8,114 bases of DNA from Candidatus Zhuqueibacterota bacterium 4484_188 (GCA_002049825.1 MVCZ01000015.1:1-8114); one strand, 5' to 3'; counted from the first letter of the stretch, positions 1 through 5,842 are shown. Notes: generated by a model from the letters alone, not told the origin. Translations and numbers: made by a program.

Positions 1-21
1 ATATGATAATGCCGTATTCAT
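1..21 (-). CDS. Start of a gene cut by the left edge (MNTALSY...), probably flagellar
   Basis: Only seven codons are visible, reading MNTALSY before the window ends. The start is supported by an AAGGAG ribosome binding site at 31-36, nine bases upstream of the ATG. Its position directly after the flagellin genes, in the same direction, suggests flaG, fliD or fliS, which follow flagellin in Bacillus-type clusters. Seven residues cannot decide among these, although FliS proteins often begin with a short stretch of this kind. That this is a real gene start is fairly well supported; its identity is not. Confidence 0.55.
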
Positions 22-24
22 AAA

Positions 25-42
25 ATCGAACTCCTTTTCGAT
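25..42 (-). promoter_or_regulatory. Hairpin holding the Shine-Dalgarno of the left-edge gene in its loop
   Basis: On the minus strand ATCGAA and TTCGAT form a perfect 6-bp stem around the loop AAGGAG, which is the ribosome binding site of the gene starting at 21. A GGA in a hairpin loop that overlaps the Shine-Dalgarno is the classic form of a CsrA binding site. The stem is A/T-rich and weak, so structure alone may not block translation. The inverted repeat is seen directly; CsrA binding is inferred. Confidence 0.5.
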
Positions 43-73
43 ATTCGTTTACAGGTTGAACTATCTCCAAACA

Positions 74-101
74 GGCGGGAGTCTCCCGTTTGGGAGACTC
101 C
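74..101 (-). terminator. Hairpin terminator after the last flagellin gene
   Basis: Positions 78-87 and 92-101 form a perfect 10-bp inverted repeat (GGAGTCTCCC on both strands) with a 4-base loop, starting 10 bases after the flagellin stop codon. Downstream on the minus strand there is only a short TGTTT rather than a long U tract, so termination may be partial and allow some read-through into the next gene. Confidence 0.65.
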
Positions 102-111
102 ATTCACCTGC

Positions 112-942
112 TTACCGGAAGAGAGATAATAGCGTATTGGGTGCTGCGTTTGCTTGTGCCAATTGAACGGTCGATGTTTGCTGAAGGATTTGCAGCTTGG
201 TCATTTCAAGCTGTTCCTTGGCAATATCTGCGTCCATTATACGACTTGCCGCAGCATCCGTATTGGTAATAGCAACCTGCAACGTAGCTTCCTTGTTATC
301 CAGCCGCTGAACGAGCGAACCCACCGTCTGCAATTCCGAGCTTACCGAGTTGATAAAGCTATCCACACTGGAAAGCGCTGCCAGAGAGGACAGATCACTG
401 GATGTGAGTGAATCCAGATTGAATGAAGCCGAATCCAGGGTCGAACTCAGGTTCACGGTAATACTGTCGCCACTGTCCGCACCCGTTTGGAACACTTTGC
501 TGGTAAAGTTCCCGTCAATTAACTGTGTCCCGTTGAATTTGGTCTCCGACACAATGTCATCAACCTCATCCAGCAGGTCGTTAATCTGGGTGAGTACTGC
601 ATTTAATTCACTCGATCCGTATGATCCGTTTCCGGCTTGAATCATTTTCTCCTTCACGGTTACTAAAATATCGTTGATATTCTGTAACCCGCCTTCGGCG
701 ACCGAGAGGACATTCTTTGCTTCACCGACATTATTTAATGCCTGGGTGAGCGAACGGGAGCGTCCTTTCAGTTTCTGAGAAATGGTATAGCCGGCTGGAT
801 CGTCCGCAGCCGAATTGATGCGTTTACCGCTGGCTAAACGCAGTTGATGCGTGCCAATCCTGGAATTGATCACGTTCAATGCGTTCAGTGCGTTCAACGC
901 ACCAACGTTGGTGTTAATCCGAGAGCCACCGTAGAAAGCCAT
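112..942 (-). CDS. fliC: Flagellin (third and most divergent copy)
   Basis: Filament subunit of the bacterial flagellum, exported through the flagellar type III apparatus and polymerised at the filament tip. The 276-residue protein has the conserved N-terminal D0/D1 helices (RINTNVGALNA near residue 8, then LASGKRINSAADDPAGYTI around 36-54) and the conserved C-terminal helix with SRIMDADIAKEQ and a QANAAPNTLLSLFR ending. The variable middle (about 155-220) is short and rich in Ser and Thr, so this is a minimal flagellin with little or no outer domain. It aligns without gaps to the two neighbouring copies but differs at roughly three residues in ten. The ATG lies 8 bases from an AAGGAGG ribosome binding site (951-957). 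A sigma-28-like promoter and a GGA-loop hairpin lie upstream, so it can be expressed independently of the other two copies. Confidence 0.97.
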   Translation of the reverse strand: MAFYGGSRINTNVGALNALNALNVINSRIGTHQLRLASGKRINSAADDPAGYTISQKLKGRSRSLTQALNNVGEAKNVLSVAEGGLQNINDILVTVKEKMIQAGNGSYGSSELNAVLTQINDLLDEVDDIVSETKFNGTQLIDGNFTSKVFQTGADSGDSITVNLSSTLDSASFNLDSLTSSDLSSLAALSSVDSFINSVSSELQTVGSLVQRLDNKEATLQVAITNTDAAASRIMDADIAKEQLEMTKLQILQQTSTVQLAQANAAPNTLLSLFR

Positions 943-976
943 AACAAATACCTCCTTGTATTTTGTTCTATCTTAT

Positions 977-994
977 TCAGGCGTCCATGCCTGA
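977..994 (-). promoter_or_regulatory. Leader hairpin with GGA loop, candidate CsrA site
   Basis: On the minus strand TCAGGC and GCCTGA make a perfect 6-bp stem around the 6-base loop ATGGAC. The hairpin lies 19 bases upstream of the AAGGAGG ribosome binding site of the flagellin starting at 942. CsrA prefers GGA in hairpin loops, and the Bacillus hag leader has one such site upstream and a second over the Shine-Dalgarno. That layout is reproduced here. Binding is inferred from known CsrA specificity and the presence of csrA and fliW in this window. Confidence 0.6.
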
Positions 995-1011
995 TGAGTT
1001 GCTATTTTAAA

Positions 1012-1038
1012 TTGTCGACCCTCTCAATTTAATCTTTA
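1012..1038 (-). promoter_or_regulatory. Sigma-28 (FliA) type promoter of the third flagellin gene
   Basis: The minus strand reads TAAAGATT, 11 bases, GTCGACAA, close to the FliA consensus TAAAGTTT-N11-GCCGATAA (seven of eight and six of eight matches, exact spacer). It would start transcription near 1005 and give a leader of about 60 bases containing the GGA hairpin. An 8-bp inverted repeat (1007-1014 with 1025-1032) overlaps the -10 element and spacer and may be coincidental. Confidence 0.65.
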
Positions 1039-1116
1039 GCAAAATTTGATTCTCAACAGGAGCTTCTTTGAATCTAAAAAAGTTCCTGCAGAAAACCAAC
1101 CGTAGTCGTTTATAAT

Positions 1117-1144
1117 AAGGGGCTACTCCGAAGAGCAACCCCTT
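1117..1144 (-). terminator. Terminator hairpin with UUCG loop after the second flagellin gene
   Basis: In minus-strand RNA, AAGGGGUUGCUC pairs with GAGUAGCCCCUU as a 12-bp stem (two G-U pairs) closed by a UUCG tetraloop, one of the most stable RNA loops. It begins 13 bases after the stop codon at 1158. The U tract is weak (UUAUUAU), so efficiency is uncertain. It separates the second flagellin gene from the third, which has its own promoter. Confidence 0.75.
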
Positions 1145-1157
1145 TCGTGGCTCTGGC

Positions 1158-1988
1158 TTAACGGAATAAACTGAGTACTCCCTGGGGTGCGGCATTCGCT
1201 TGGGCTAACTGAACGGTGGATGTTTGCTGGAGTATCTGAAGTTTGGTCAACTCCAGTTGCTCTTTGGCAATATCCGCATCCATAATCCGGCTCATTGCTG
1301 CCTCGGTATTGGTGATCGACGTGGAAAGCGTCTGTTCCTTCACGTCCAGGCGGGACATGAGCGAACCCACATTCTGCAATTCGGTGCTTACCCGGTTGAT
1401 CGCAGTGTCCAAACTGCTTAGCGTGGTGCTCGACCCGACATTGGCTGAAGTGATAGAGCTCAGATTGAAATCCGCCGAATCAATGGTAGCGCTCAAAGAA
1501 ACACTGAGGCTGTCGCCGCTGTCCGCACCGGTCTGGAACGTTTTGGAAGTAAACTGGGCGTTCAGAAGAGCGGTGCCGTTGAACTTGGTTTCGCTGATGA
1601 TGTCATCAACTTCGTCCAACATGTCATTCACCTGGGTGACGATAGCGGCTAACTCATTGGCGCCGTAGGAACCGTTCCCTGCCTGAATCACCTTTTCCTT
1701 AATGCCGACATAAATGTCGTTAATGCTCTGCAACCCACCTTCGGCGATGGAAAGAATGTTTTTCAATTCTCCCACATTATTCAGTGCCTGGGTGAGACTG
1801 CGGGACCGCCCTTCCAGCTTTTTACCAATAGTGTAACCAGCCGGATCGTCCGCGGCGCTGTTAATCCGTTTACCGGATGCTAACCGCATCTGGACGGTGC
1901 CGATCTTGGCGTTAATATTGGTTAGAGCGTTGAAGGCGTTTAACGCCCCAATATTGGTGTTAATACGGGATCCGTTGTAGAATGCCAT
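1158..1988 (-). CDS. fliC: Flagellin (second copy, nearly identical to the first)
   Basis: Filament subunit of 276 residues with the canonical N-terminal (LASGKRINSAADDPAGYTI, 36-54) and C-terminal (SRIMDADIAKEQLE, LAQANAAPQGVLSLFR) coiled-coil regions. Only three residues differ from the copy at 2201-3031: Ile13/Val, Ile81/Val and Asn175/Gly. The genes nevertheless differ at many third-codon positions, so the proteins are held alike by selection or partial gene conversion. The middle segment (about 157-194) is dense in Ser and Thr, which would suit O-glycosylation. The ATG is 5 bases from AAGGAGG (1994-2000). No convincing sigma-28 site was found in its 212-bp upstream gap, so it may depend on read-through from the first copy or on another sigma factor. 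Confidence 0.97.
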   Translation of the reverse strand: MAFYNGSRINTNIGALNAFNALTNINAKIGTVQMRLASGKRINSAADDPAGYTIGKKLEGRSRSLTQALNNVGELKNILSIAEGGLQSINDIYVGIKEKVIQAGNGSYGANELAAIVTQVNDMLDEVDDIISETKFNGTALLNAQFTSKTFQTGADSGDSLSVSLSATIDSADFNLSSITSANVGSSTTLSSLDTAINRVSTELQNVGSLMSRLDVKEQTLSTSITNTEAAMSRIMDADIAKEQLELTKLQILQQTSTVQLAQANAAPQGVLSLFR

Positions 1989-2013
1989 TACAACCTCCTT
2001 GTTAGGTGTTTGT

Positions 2014-2027
2014 GAGAATCCCTTCTC
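2014..2027 (-). promoter_or_regulatory. Leader hairpin with GGGA loop, candidate CsrA site
   Basis: On the minus strand GAGAA and TTCTC form a 5-bp stem around a GGGA loop, 13 bases upstream of the AAGGAGG site of the flagellin starting at 1988. The same GAGAA-GGGA-TTCTC core occurs in the leader of the first flagellin gene, where the stem is 7 bp. A further GGA sits just upstream, beside a CCTGC/GCAGG inverted repeat. Conservation of this element within otherwise diverged leaders argues for function; CsrA is the likely ligand. Confidence 0.55.
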
Positions 2028-2148
2028 TTAATTTCCTGCCTGTGCAGGTGTGGCAGCCTGTGAAATTTGGGGACAAACGGCGGCTGCAATCCCTTTATCC
2101 ACACTTATTCCTGACTAATCTGTCTGCCTAAAGTGAAAACCGGCGTCT

Positions 2149-2186
2149 AAAACAAGGAAGAGCCATCGCTCAGGATGACTCTCCCT
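2149..2186 (-). terminator. Terminator after the first flagellin gene
   Basis: In the minus-strand transcript, positions 2186-2174 pair with 2167-2154 to form a stem of about 12-13 bp with some G-U pairs and one small irregularity, a 6-base loop, and then GUUUU. It begins 14 bases after the flagellin stop codon. This should reduce read-through into the second flagellin gene, which matters because that gene lacks an obvious promoter of its own. Confidence 0.65.
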
Positions 2187-2200
2187 GACCGATAAACTTA

Positions 2201-3031
2201 TTAACGAAACAGGCTTAAGACTCCCTGCGGAGCGGCGTTCGCCTGGGCTAACTGGACGGTGGATGTTTGCTGTAGTATTTGAAGCTTAGTTAACTCCAAC
2301 TGCTCTTTAGCAATATCCGCATCCATAATCCGGCTCATTGCCGCCTCGGTATTGGTGATCGACGTAGAAAGCGTCTGTTCCTTCACGTCCAGACGGGACA
2401 TGAGCGAACCCACATTCTGCAATTCGGTGCTTACCCGGTTGATGGCGGTATCCAAACTGCTCAGCGTGGTGCTTGAGCCGACATTCGCCGAAGTGATGGA
2501 ACTCAGACCGAAATCGGCCGAATCAATGGTAGCGCTCAAAGAGACGCTCAAGCTGTCGCCGCTGTCCGCACCGGTCTGGAACGTTTTGGAAGTAAATTGC
2601 GCGTTCAGAAGAGCGGTGCCGTTAAACTTGGTCTCGCTGATGATATCATCCACCTCGTCCAACATATCGTTCACCTGGGTGACGATAGCGGCTAACTCGT
2701 TGGCGCCGTAGGAACCGTTCCCTGCCTGGATCACCTTTTCCTTGATACCGACATAAATGTCGTTAATGCTCTGTAAACCGCCTTCGGCAACCGAGAGGAT
2801 GTTTTTCAGTTCGCCGACGTTATTCAGAGCCTGGGTGAGACTGCGGGACCGCCCCTCCAGCTTTTTACCAATAGTGTAACCGGCAGGATCGTCCGCGGCG
2901 CTGTTAATCCGTTTACCGGATGCTAACCGCATCTGAACAGTACCGATCTTGGCGTTAATGTTTGTAAGAGCATTGAAGGCGTTTAATGCGCCTACGTTGG
3001 TGTTAATACGGGATCCGTTGTAGAATGCCAT
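2201..3031 (-). CDS. fliC: Flagellin (first copy in transcription order)
   Basis: Filament subunit of 276 residues with intact N- and C-terminal D0/D1 domains and a short Ser/Thr-rich centre; no large outer domain. It is the flagellin gene nearest the fliW-csrA-glycosyltransferase operon and has the best promoter: a FliA site with exact spacing at 3174-3200. The start ATG is 5 bases from AAGGAGG (3037-3043). The predicted leader of about 135 bases contains two GGA-loop hairpins plus the GGA of the Shine-Dalgarno, making it the strongest candidate CsrA target here. The combination suggests this is the major filament protein, with FliW-CsrA coupling its synthesis to secretion; that role is inferred. 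Confidence 0.97.
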   Translation of the reverse strand: MAFYNGSRINTNVGALNAFNALTNINAKIGTVQMRLASGKRINSAADDPAGYTIGKKLEGRSRSLTQALNNVGELKNILSVAEGGLQSINDIYVGIKEKVIQAGNGSYGANELAAIVTQVNDMLDEVDDIISETKFNGTALLNAQFTSKTFQTGADSGDSLSVSLSATIDSADFGLSSITSANVGSSTTLSSLDTAINRVSTELQNVGSLMSRLDVKEQTLSTSITNTEAAMSRIMDADIAKEQLELTKLQILQQTSTVQLAQANAAPQGVLSLFR

Positions 3032-3054
3032 GATAACCTCCTTGTTATTGGTCT

Positions 3055-3072
3055 CTGAGAATCCCTTCTCAG
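3055..3072 (-). promoter_or_regulatory. Leader hairpin with GGGA loop, candidate CsrA site
   Basis: CTGAGAA and TTCTCAG form a perfect 7-bp stem around a GGGA tetraloop on the minus strand, 11 bases upstream of the AAGGAGG site. The core is shared with the hairpin at 2014-2027, with two added base pairs here. Known CsrA dimers bridge two GGA sites, and this one and the Shine-Dalgarno are suitably close. Confidence 0.6.
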
Positions 3073-3076
3073 GTTA

Positions 3077-3093
3077 GTCTGCCTCCGGCAGAC
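3077..3093 (-). promoter_or_regulatory. Leader hairpin with GGA triloop, candidate CsrA site
   Basis: GTCTGCC and GGCAGAC form a perfect 7-bp stem enclosing exactly GGA on the minus strand. If the closing pair opens, the loop becomes CGGAG. It lies four bases upstream of the GGGA hairpin in the same leader, so this mRNA would carry three CsrA-type sites in a row. The second flagellin leader has a different sequence at this place. Confidence 0.6.
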
Positions 3094-3173
3094 ATGACAG
3101 TTTAAAATTCCGGAGAAAAGCACACTGCCGATACTTATTCTCCATTTCAAAGAACGTTTACTTCTAAATTCTA

Positions 3174-3200
3174 ATATCGCCTGTTTTTTTCGAAACTTTA
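3174..3200 (-). promoter_or_regulatory. Sigma-28 (FliA) promoter of the first flagellin gene
   Basis: The minus strand reads TAAAGTTT, 11 bases, GGCGATAT. The -35 element is identical to the FliA consensus, the spacer is exact, and the -10 differs from GCCGATAA at two positions. It starts 12 bases beyond the glycosyltransferase stop codon and would initiate near 3167. This makes flagellin transcription independent of the upstream operon and tied to late flagellar assembly. Confidence 0.85.
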
Positions 3201-3212
3201 GTAATTTCCATT

Positions 3213-4868
3213 TTATCCTGCCTCTATAGATTCGCTTAAATTTTCCATCACTTTGTCGTAGATACCCAGCTTGGCATATAACCCGGTTATCAGCCGTTTA
3301 ACCGTGGGTTCCTTTTCCGGGAATCGTTGAACCGCTTTCTCGAGCGTCCGGATAGCTGCCGCGAAATCCATTAATTTGATTTGGGTAACCGCGTAATTGT
3401 AGTAGATTTCCCAGACGTTTTGTTCTATCTGCAGTGCCTTTTGATAATAATTCACCGCCGTGGTTACATCGTTTCTTTCCAATGCAATGTTTCCCAGGTA
3501 ATATAAGCTCGTAGCATCATGGGGGTTTTTATTCAGGCAAAACTTCAGGTAGTCTGCCATAGACTCGCTTTGCTGCACTTTTTCGGCGACACCTGCTAAC
3601 ATCTTGGCTGCAGCAATTTCCTCGTCAAAAGCGTCCGGCTTATTTCGGAAATACCCGATTATTTTATTCGCCTCCTCTGCGGGCGAACCGAGTTCCTGCC
3701 AGGCATGAACCCACTTTTCCAGAAAACTGAACCGCACCGAGCGGGCTTGCCGGAAATAGTCCCAAAAAGATTCCATTGCCCGGGAGTGATTTCCCAGGTG
3801 AAACCAATAGAGTCCCATTCGCTGCGAGAGCAAATAAGCGTCGAAAGTCTTCTCAATGCTGATGTCGCTGAAAGGTGTATCGGAATATTGTTGTACTTTC
3901 TGTAAGGCTTCGATCGCCTCTTTCCAGTGGTGTTGCTTGGCATAACACTCGGATTGTAAGAAATAGCCCAGGCGCTGCCGCGGGGACAACTGAATGGCTT
4001 TTTCGATGTGACCCAGCGCGATATCATAATCTTCGTCTTTGAAATATTCATTCGCTAACATGAGCAGTGCAGTAGAAGTGAGATTTGACGGCAAACTGTG
4101 GAAATTTAGTGCTTTTAGTAAATATAATTTGCCTTCCTCGATTTTTTGATTCAACAGGAGTGTTTGCCCCATTTGAAAATGGGCGTAAGCATTGCGCGGT
4201 TCTTTCTGAATCTGATCGGCAAGCAACGCCAGATTTCTTTCGATCTTTTGTTTCAAAACATAGTCGTCTTGCGCATAACCCAGGTGTTCAATGGTTGCGT
4301 CCACATATTTAAAACGGGCATTTAATCTTTTAAGCGATGGGGTGATTTGCTCATGAATTTTGCCTTCGAACTGCGCACCGGGTATTTTTCTAAACAGCCG
4401 CGGATACGCCTGAATATGAGGAACATTGCCTAATATTCCCGAAACCGAACTGTACACCTTCAGGTAGAGTGCCTCAGCATCGTTTAACGAAATTTGTTCC
4501 CGGAGGAGGGTATGGTATTTTTCGGGAAGCCGTTCATCGGCGTCCAGGTAGAGAATCCAGGAGGAACTACAACGCTCCAGGGCGTAATTGCGCGCTTCGG
4601 CAAAATCGTTTCTCCATTTAAAATTATATAGTTTGGCATCGAATTTCCGGGCAATATCCTGGGTTTTATCCGTGCTGCCGGTATCTACAATTACAATTTC
4701 ATCTACCAGGTTTTGCACACTCTCCAGACAGCCGGGCAAAAACTTTTCTTCATTCTTCACAATCATACACAGCGAAATCGTCTGTACAGCCGTTCTGTTC
4801 TGTGGTTTTGCTTGAGAACCGGTGTACCTGGAAATCGATCGTTTACGTTTTTTCTTTTTCTTTTTCAT
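3213..4868 (-). CDS. Family-2 glycosyltransferase with TPR repeats, candidate flagellin glycosyltransferase
   Basis: Cytoplasmic protein of 551 residues. A basic N-terminal tail (KKKKKKRKR) precedes a GT-A fold glycosyltransferase domain of the SunS/LgtF-like type: ISLCMIVKNEE (31-41), VDTGSTD (61-67), RNDFAEARN (86-94) and the metal-binding DXD motif LDADE (108-112), followed by EGKIHEQ (168-174). The remainder, about 225-551, is helical with some six TPR-like repeats, clearest at 227-260, 264-297, 453-486 and 487-520. Such TPRs usually bind the acceptor protein. Sugar donor and acceptor cannot be read from sequence; flagellin is inferred from position between csrA and the flagellin genes. 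I chose the ATG at 4868, four bases after the preceding stop, because it opens with the lysine-rich stretch. An in-frame ATG at 4910 would add 14 residues and overlap the upstream gene; neither has a strong ribosome binding site. Confidence 0.85.
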   Translation of the reverse strand: MKKKKKKRKRSISRYTGSQAKPQNRTAVQTISLCMIVKNEEKFLPGCLESVQNLVDEIVIVDTGSTDKTQDIARKFDAKLYNFKWRNDFAEARNYALERCSSSWILYLDADERLPEKYHTLLREQISLNDAEALYLKVYSSVSGILGNVPHIQAYPRLFRKIPGAQFEGKIHEQITPSLKRLNARFKYVDATIEHLGYAQDDYVLKQKIERNLALLADQIQKEPRNAYAHFQMGQTLLLNQKIEEGKLYLLKALNFHSLPSNLTSTALLMLANEYFKDEDYDIALGHIEKAIQLSPRQRLGYFLQSECYAKQHHWKEAIEALQKVQQYSDTPFSDISIEKTFDAYLLSQRMGLYWFHLGNHSRAMESFWDYFRQARSVRFSFLEKWVHAWQELGSPAEEANKIIGYFRNKPDAFDEEIAAAKMLAGVAEKVQQSESMADYLKFCLNKNPHDATSLYYLGNIALERNDVTTAVNYYQKALQIEQNVWEIYYNYAVTQIKLMDFAAAIRTLEKAVQRFPEKEPTVKRLITGLYAKLGIYDKVMENLSESIEAG

Positions 4869-4872
4869 GAGA

Positions 4873-5136
4873 TCAACCAAATATTTCGCTGAATGCGTCC
4901 CTGGATTCATGCGTCGAGATCGGTTTCAGTTCCAGGTAAGGTGCAATTCGTTCCAGGTCTGATTCTACCATCCGGGGGGAAGTACTCAGAATGACCGAAA
5001 TTTCTTCAATGGATAGTTTTTCATAGAAGTAAAGCCCCAACAGAACCCGGTCAGCATGGGACAATTTTTTAAGTTGCGCGAGAAGAATGTCAACGCTGGA
5101 AGATTGCAATTCCTGGTTCCCCGATAAATTATCCAT
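4873..5136 (-). CDS. Small helix-turn-helix protein resembling sigma-70 region 4
   Basis: An 87-residue protein not recognised as a named family. Residues 16-66 look like region 4 of a sigma-70 factor: a leading helix (ILLAQLKKLSHADRVLLGLYFYEKL) followed by a helix-turn-helix, LSIEEISVILSTSPRMVESDLERI. Regions 2 and 3 are absent, so it cannot act as a complete sigma factor. The C-terminal 20 residues look unstructured. It starts 8 bases after csrA and ends 4 bases before the glycosyltransferase, so it is almost certainly cotranscribed with them. It could bind DNA, core polymerase or an anti-sigma factor, or be a remnant of a sigma gene. The basic content of the recognition helix is low, which weakens the DNA-binding idea. 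Confidence 0.7.
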   Translation of the reverse strand: MDNLSGNQELQSSSVDILLAQLKKLSHADRVLLGLYFYEKLSIEEISVILSTSPRMVESDLERIAPYLELKPISTHESRDAFSEIFG

Positions 5137-5144
5137 AATCCATT

Positions 5145-5390
5145 TTAGTTTTTATGATTAAGAATGTTCTTCAACTGAACTGCCGCATCACGTATTTCAC
5201 TTTTATGTAAAATAACGGACGATTTATTCTGTTGGCGAACTTTATCTATCAGTTCCTGCCGGTAAATTGTTACAGATGATGGAGCATGAATTCCTAATTG
5301 AACTTTGTTGTTCTCAATATTTACTACTTTTACCGATATTTCATCTCCAATTACCACATTCTCGCCTAACTTCCTTGTTAGTACTAACAT
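5145..5390 (-). CDS. csrA: Carbon storage regulator CsrA (translational repressor)
   Basis: RNA-binding homodimer that blocks translation by occupying GGA motifs at Shine-Dalgarno sequences. The 81-residue protein has the diagnostic start MLVLTRKLGENVVIGDEI, the RNA-contacting Leu4, Arg6 and Arg44 (within TIYRQEL), and the GIHAP turn. Position 55 is Asn, matching the residue genetically linked to FliW recognition in Bacillus CsrA. The C-terminal tail beyond about residue 60 is longer than in gamma-proteobacterial CsrA, as is usual where FliW is present. It lies 35 bases downstream of fliW, and the flagellin leaders in this window carry matching RNA sites. The ATG follows an AAGGAAGGTGAT ribosome binding region. 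Confidence 0.97.
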   Translation of the reverse strand: MLVLTRKLGENVVIGDEISVKVVNIENNKVQLGIHAPSSVTIYRQELIDKVRQQNKSSVILHKSEIRDAAVQLKNILNHKN

Positions 5391-5397
5391 ACAATCA

Positions 5398-5423
5398 CCT
5401 TCCTTGGCTTAGTGTCCGCTTCC
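5398..5423 (-). promoter_or_regulatory. csrA leader with three GGA motifs, possible autoregulation site
   Basis: The 35-base fliW-csrA gap contains three GGA triplets on the minus strand, at 5421-5423, 5415-5417 and 5401-5403; the last is part of the AAGGAAGG ribosome binding site. TTAG and CTAA flank the first two as a possible weak stem. CsrA autorepression through leader GGA sites is known in E. coli. GGA is common near ribosome binding sites, so this is suggestive only. Confidence 0.35.
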
Positions 5424-5425
5424 TG

Positions 5426-5842
5426 CTAACTAATCGGATGTGATACTGACAAATCCTCCGAAGTTAAAATTATTTGTCTTCCCTCCCGTTTATTATAATC
5501 AATGAGGATGGGACCTTTCAAATTCATTGTGACGCTGCCTCTCTCACCTTTCAGCGTGACGATACAAAAAACATCCATCAACGCCCGTTCATTCCGCAAC
5601 TCCTGCACCACCTTCCTCGGAAACTCCTTAATAAATTTTTCGGTTACTAAGAAAGGGTCTAAAACGGGAAAACCGATTTCCTTTTTATCCAGAGAGATTA
5701 ACCACCTGAATGGCTCGAAATCCTCGTCGTTTACAATGATAAAATTTCTGCAATCTTCAAATCCAATAATTCCCTTGGGAAAGTGAATTACTTGCTCCTC
5801 CGAAACCTCAAGTTCTCCGAACTGCCGAGTTACCACTTTCAT
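5426..5842 (-). CDS. fliW: Flagellar assembly factor FliW (CsrA antagonist)
   Basis: Cytoplasmic protein that binds either flagellin or CsrA. When flagellin is exported, freed FliW captures CsrA and lifts repression of flagellin translation. The 138-residue protein has the family pattern: FGELEVSEEQVIHFPKGIIGFED (8-30), an aromatic segment with FRWLISLD (45-52), FPVLDPF (58-64), and the late MNLKGPILID strand (106-115). Length is normal. It starts 185 bases after flgL with a CGGAG site 8 bases from the ATG, and is followed by csrA. A sigma-54-like site lies 35 bases upstream, so fliW, csrA and the two genes beyond probably form one operon. Confidence 0.96.
   Translation of the reverse strand: MKVVTRQFGELEVSEEQVIHFPKGIIGFEDCRNFIIVNDEDFEPFRWLISLDKKEIGFPVLDPFLVTEKFIKEFPRKVVQELRNERALMDVFCIVTLKGERGSVTMNLKGPILIDYNKREGRQIILTSEDLSVSHPIS

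Larger units (their letters stand above)
1158..3031 (-). repeat. Tandem duplication of a flagellin gene
   Basis: The units 1158-1988 and 2201-3031 encode 276-residue proteins differing at three positions. Some stretches are almost identical at DNA level (for example 1290-1390 against 2326-2426), while others, such as the last 100 coding bases, carry frequent synonymous changes. This patchiness suggests duplication followed by partial gene conversion. Upstream gaps share the ribosome binding site and the GGGA hairpin but otherwise differ. Confidence 0.85.

Noticed and set aside
1243..1668. Plus-strand open frame of 141 codons, with a similar one at 2352-2711
   Set aside because: Both are antisense to flagellin genes and recur only because the two genes are near copies. 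No ribosome binding site or recognisable protein family.
2065..2090. Sigma-54-like site upstream of the second flagellin gene (TGGATAAAGGGATTGCA)
   Set aside because: GG and GC are 11 bases apart, and sigma-54 promoters need 10. The -24 element is also poor.
3127..3134. GCCGATAC, a FliA -10 lookalike on the plus strand
   Set aside because: It points away from the flagellin genes and has no matching -35 element or plus-strand gene to serve.
3659..4051. Minus-strand open frame of 130 codons inside the glycosyltransferase gene
   Set aside because: It is out of frame with a gene that has clear TPR repeats across the same bases, and its translation shows no family features.
4869..4910. Upstream start for the glycosyltransferase at 4910
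   Set aside because: It would overlap the preceding gene by 38 bases and add 14 residues with no family likeness; the start at 4868 fits the operon spacing better. Not excluded.
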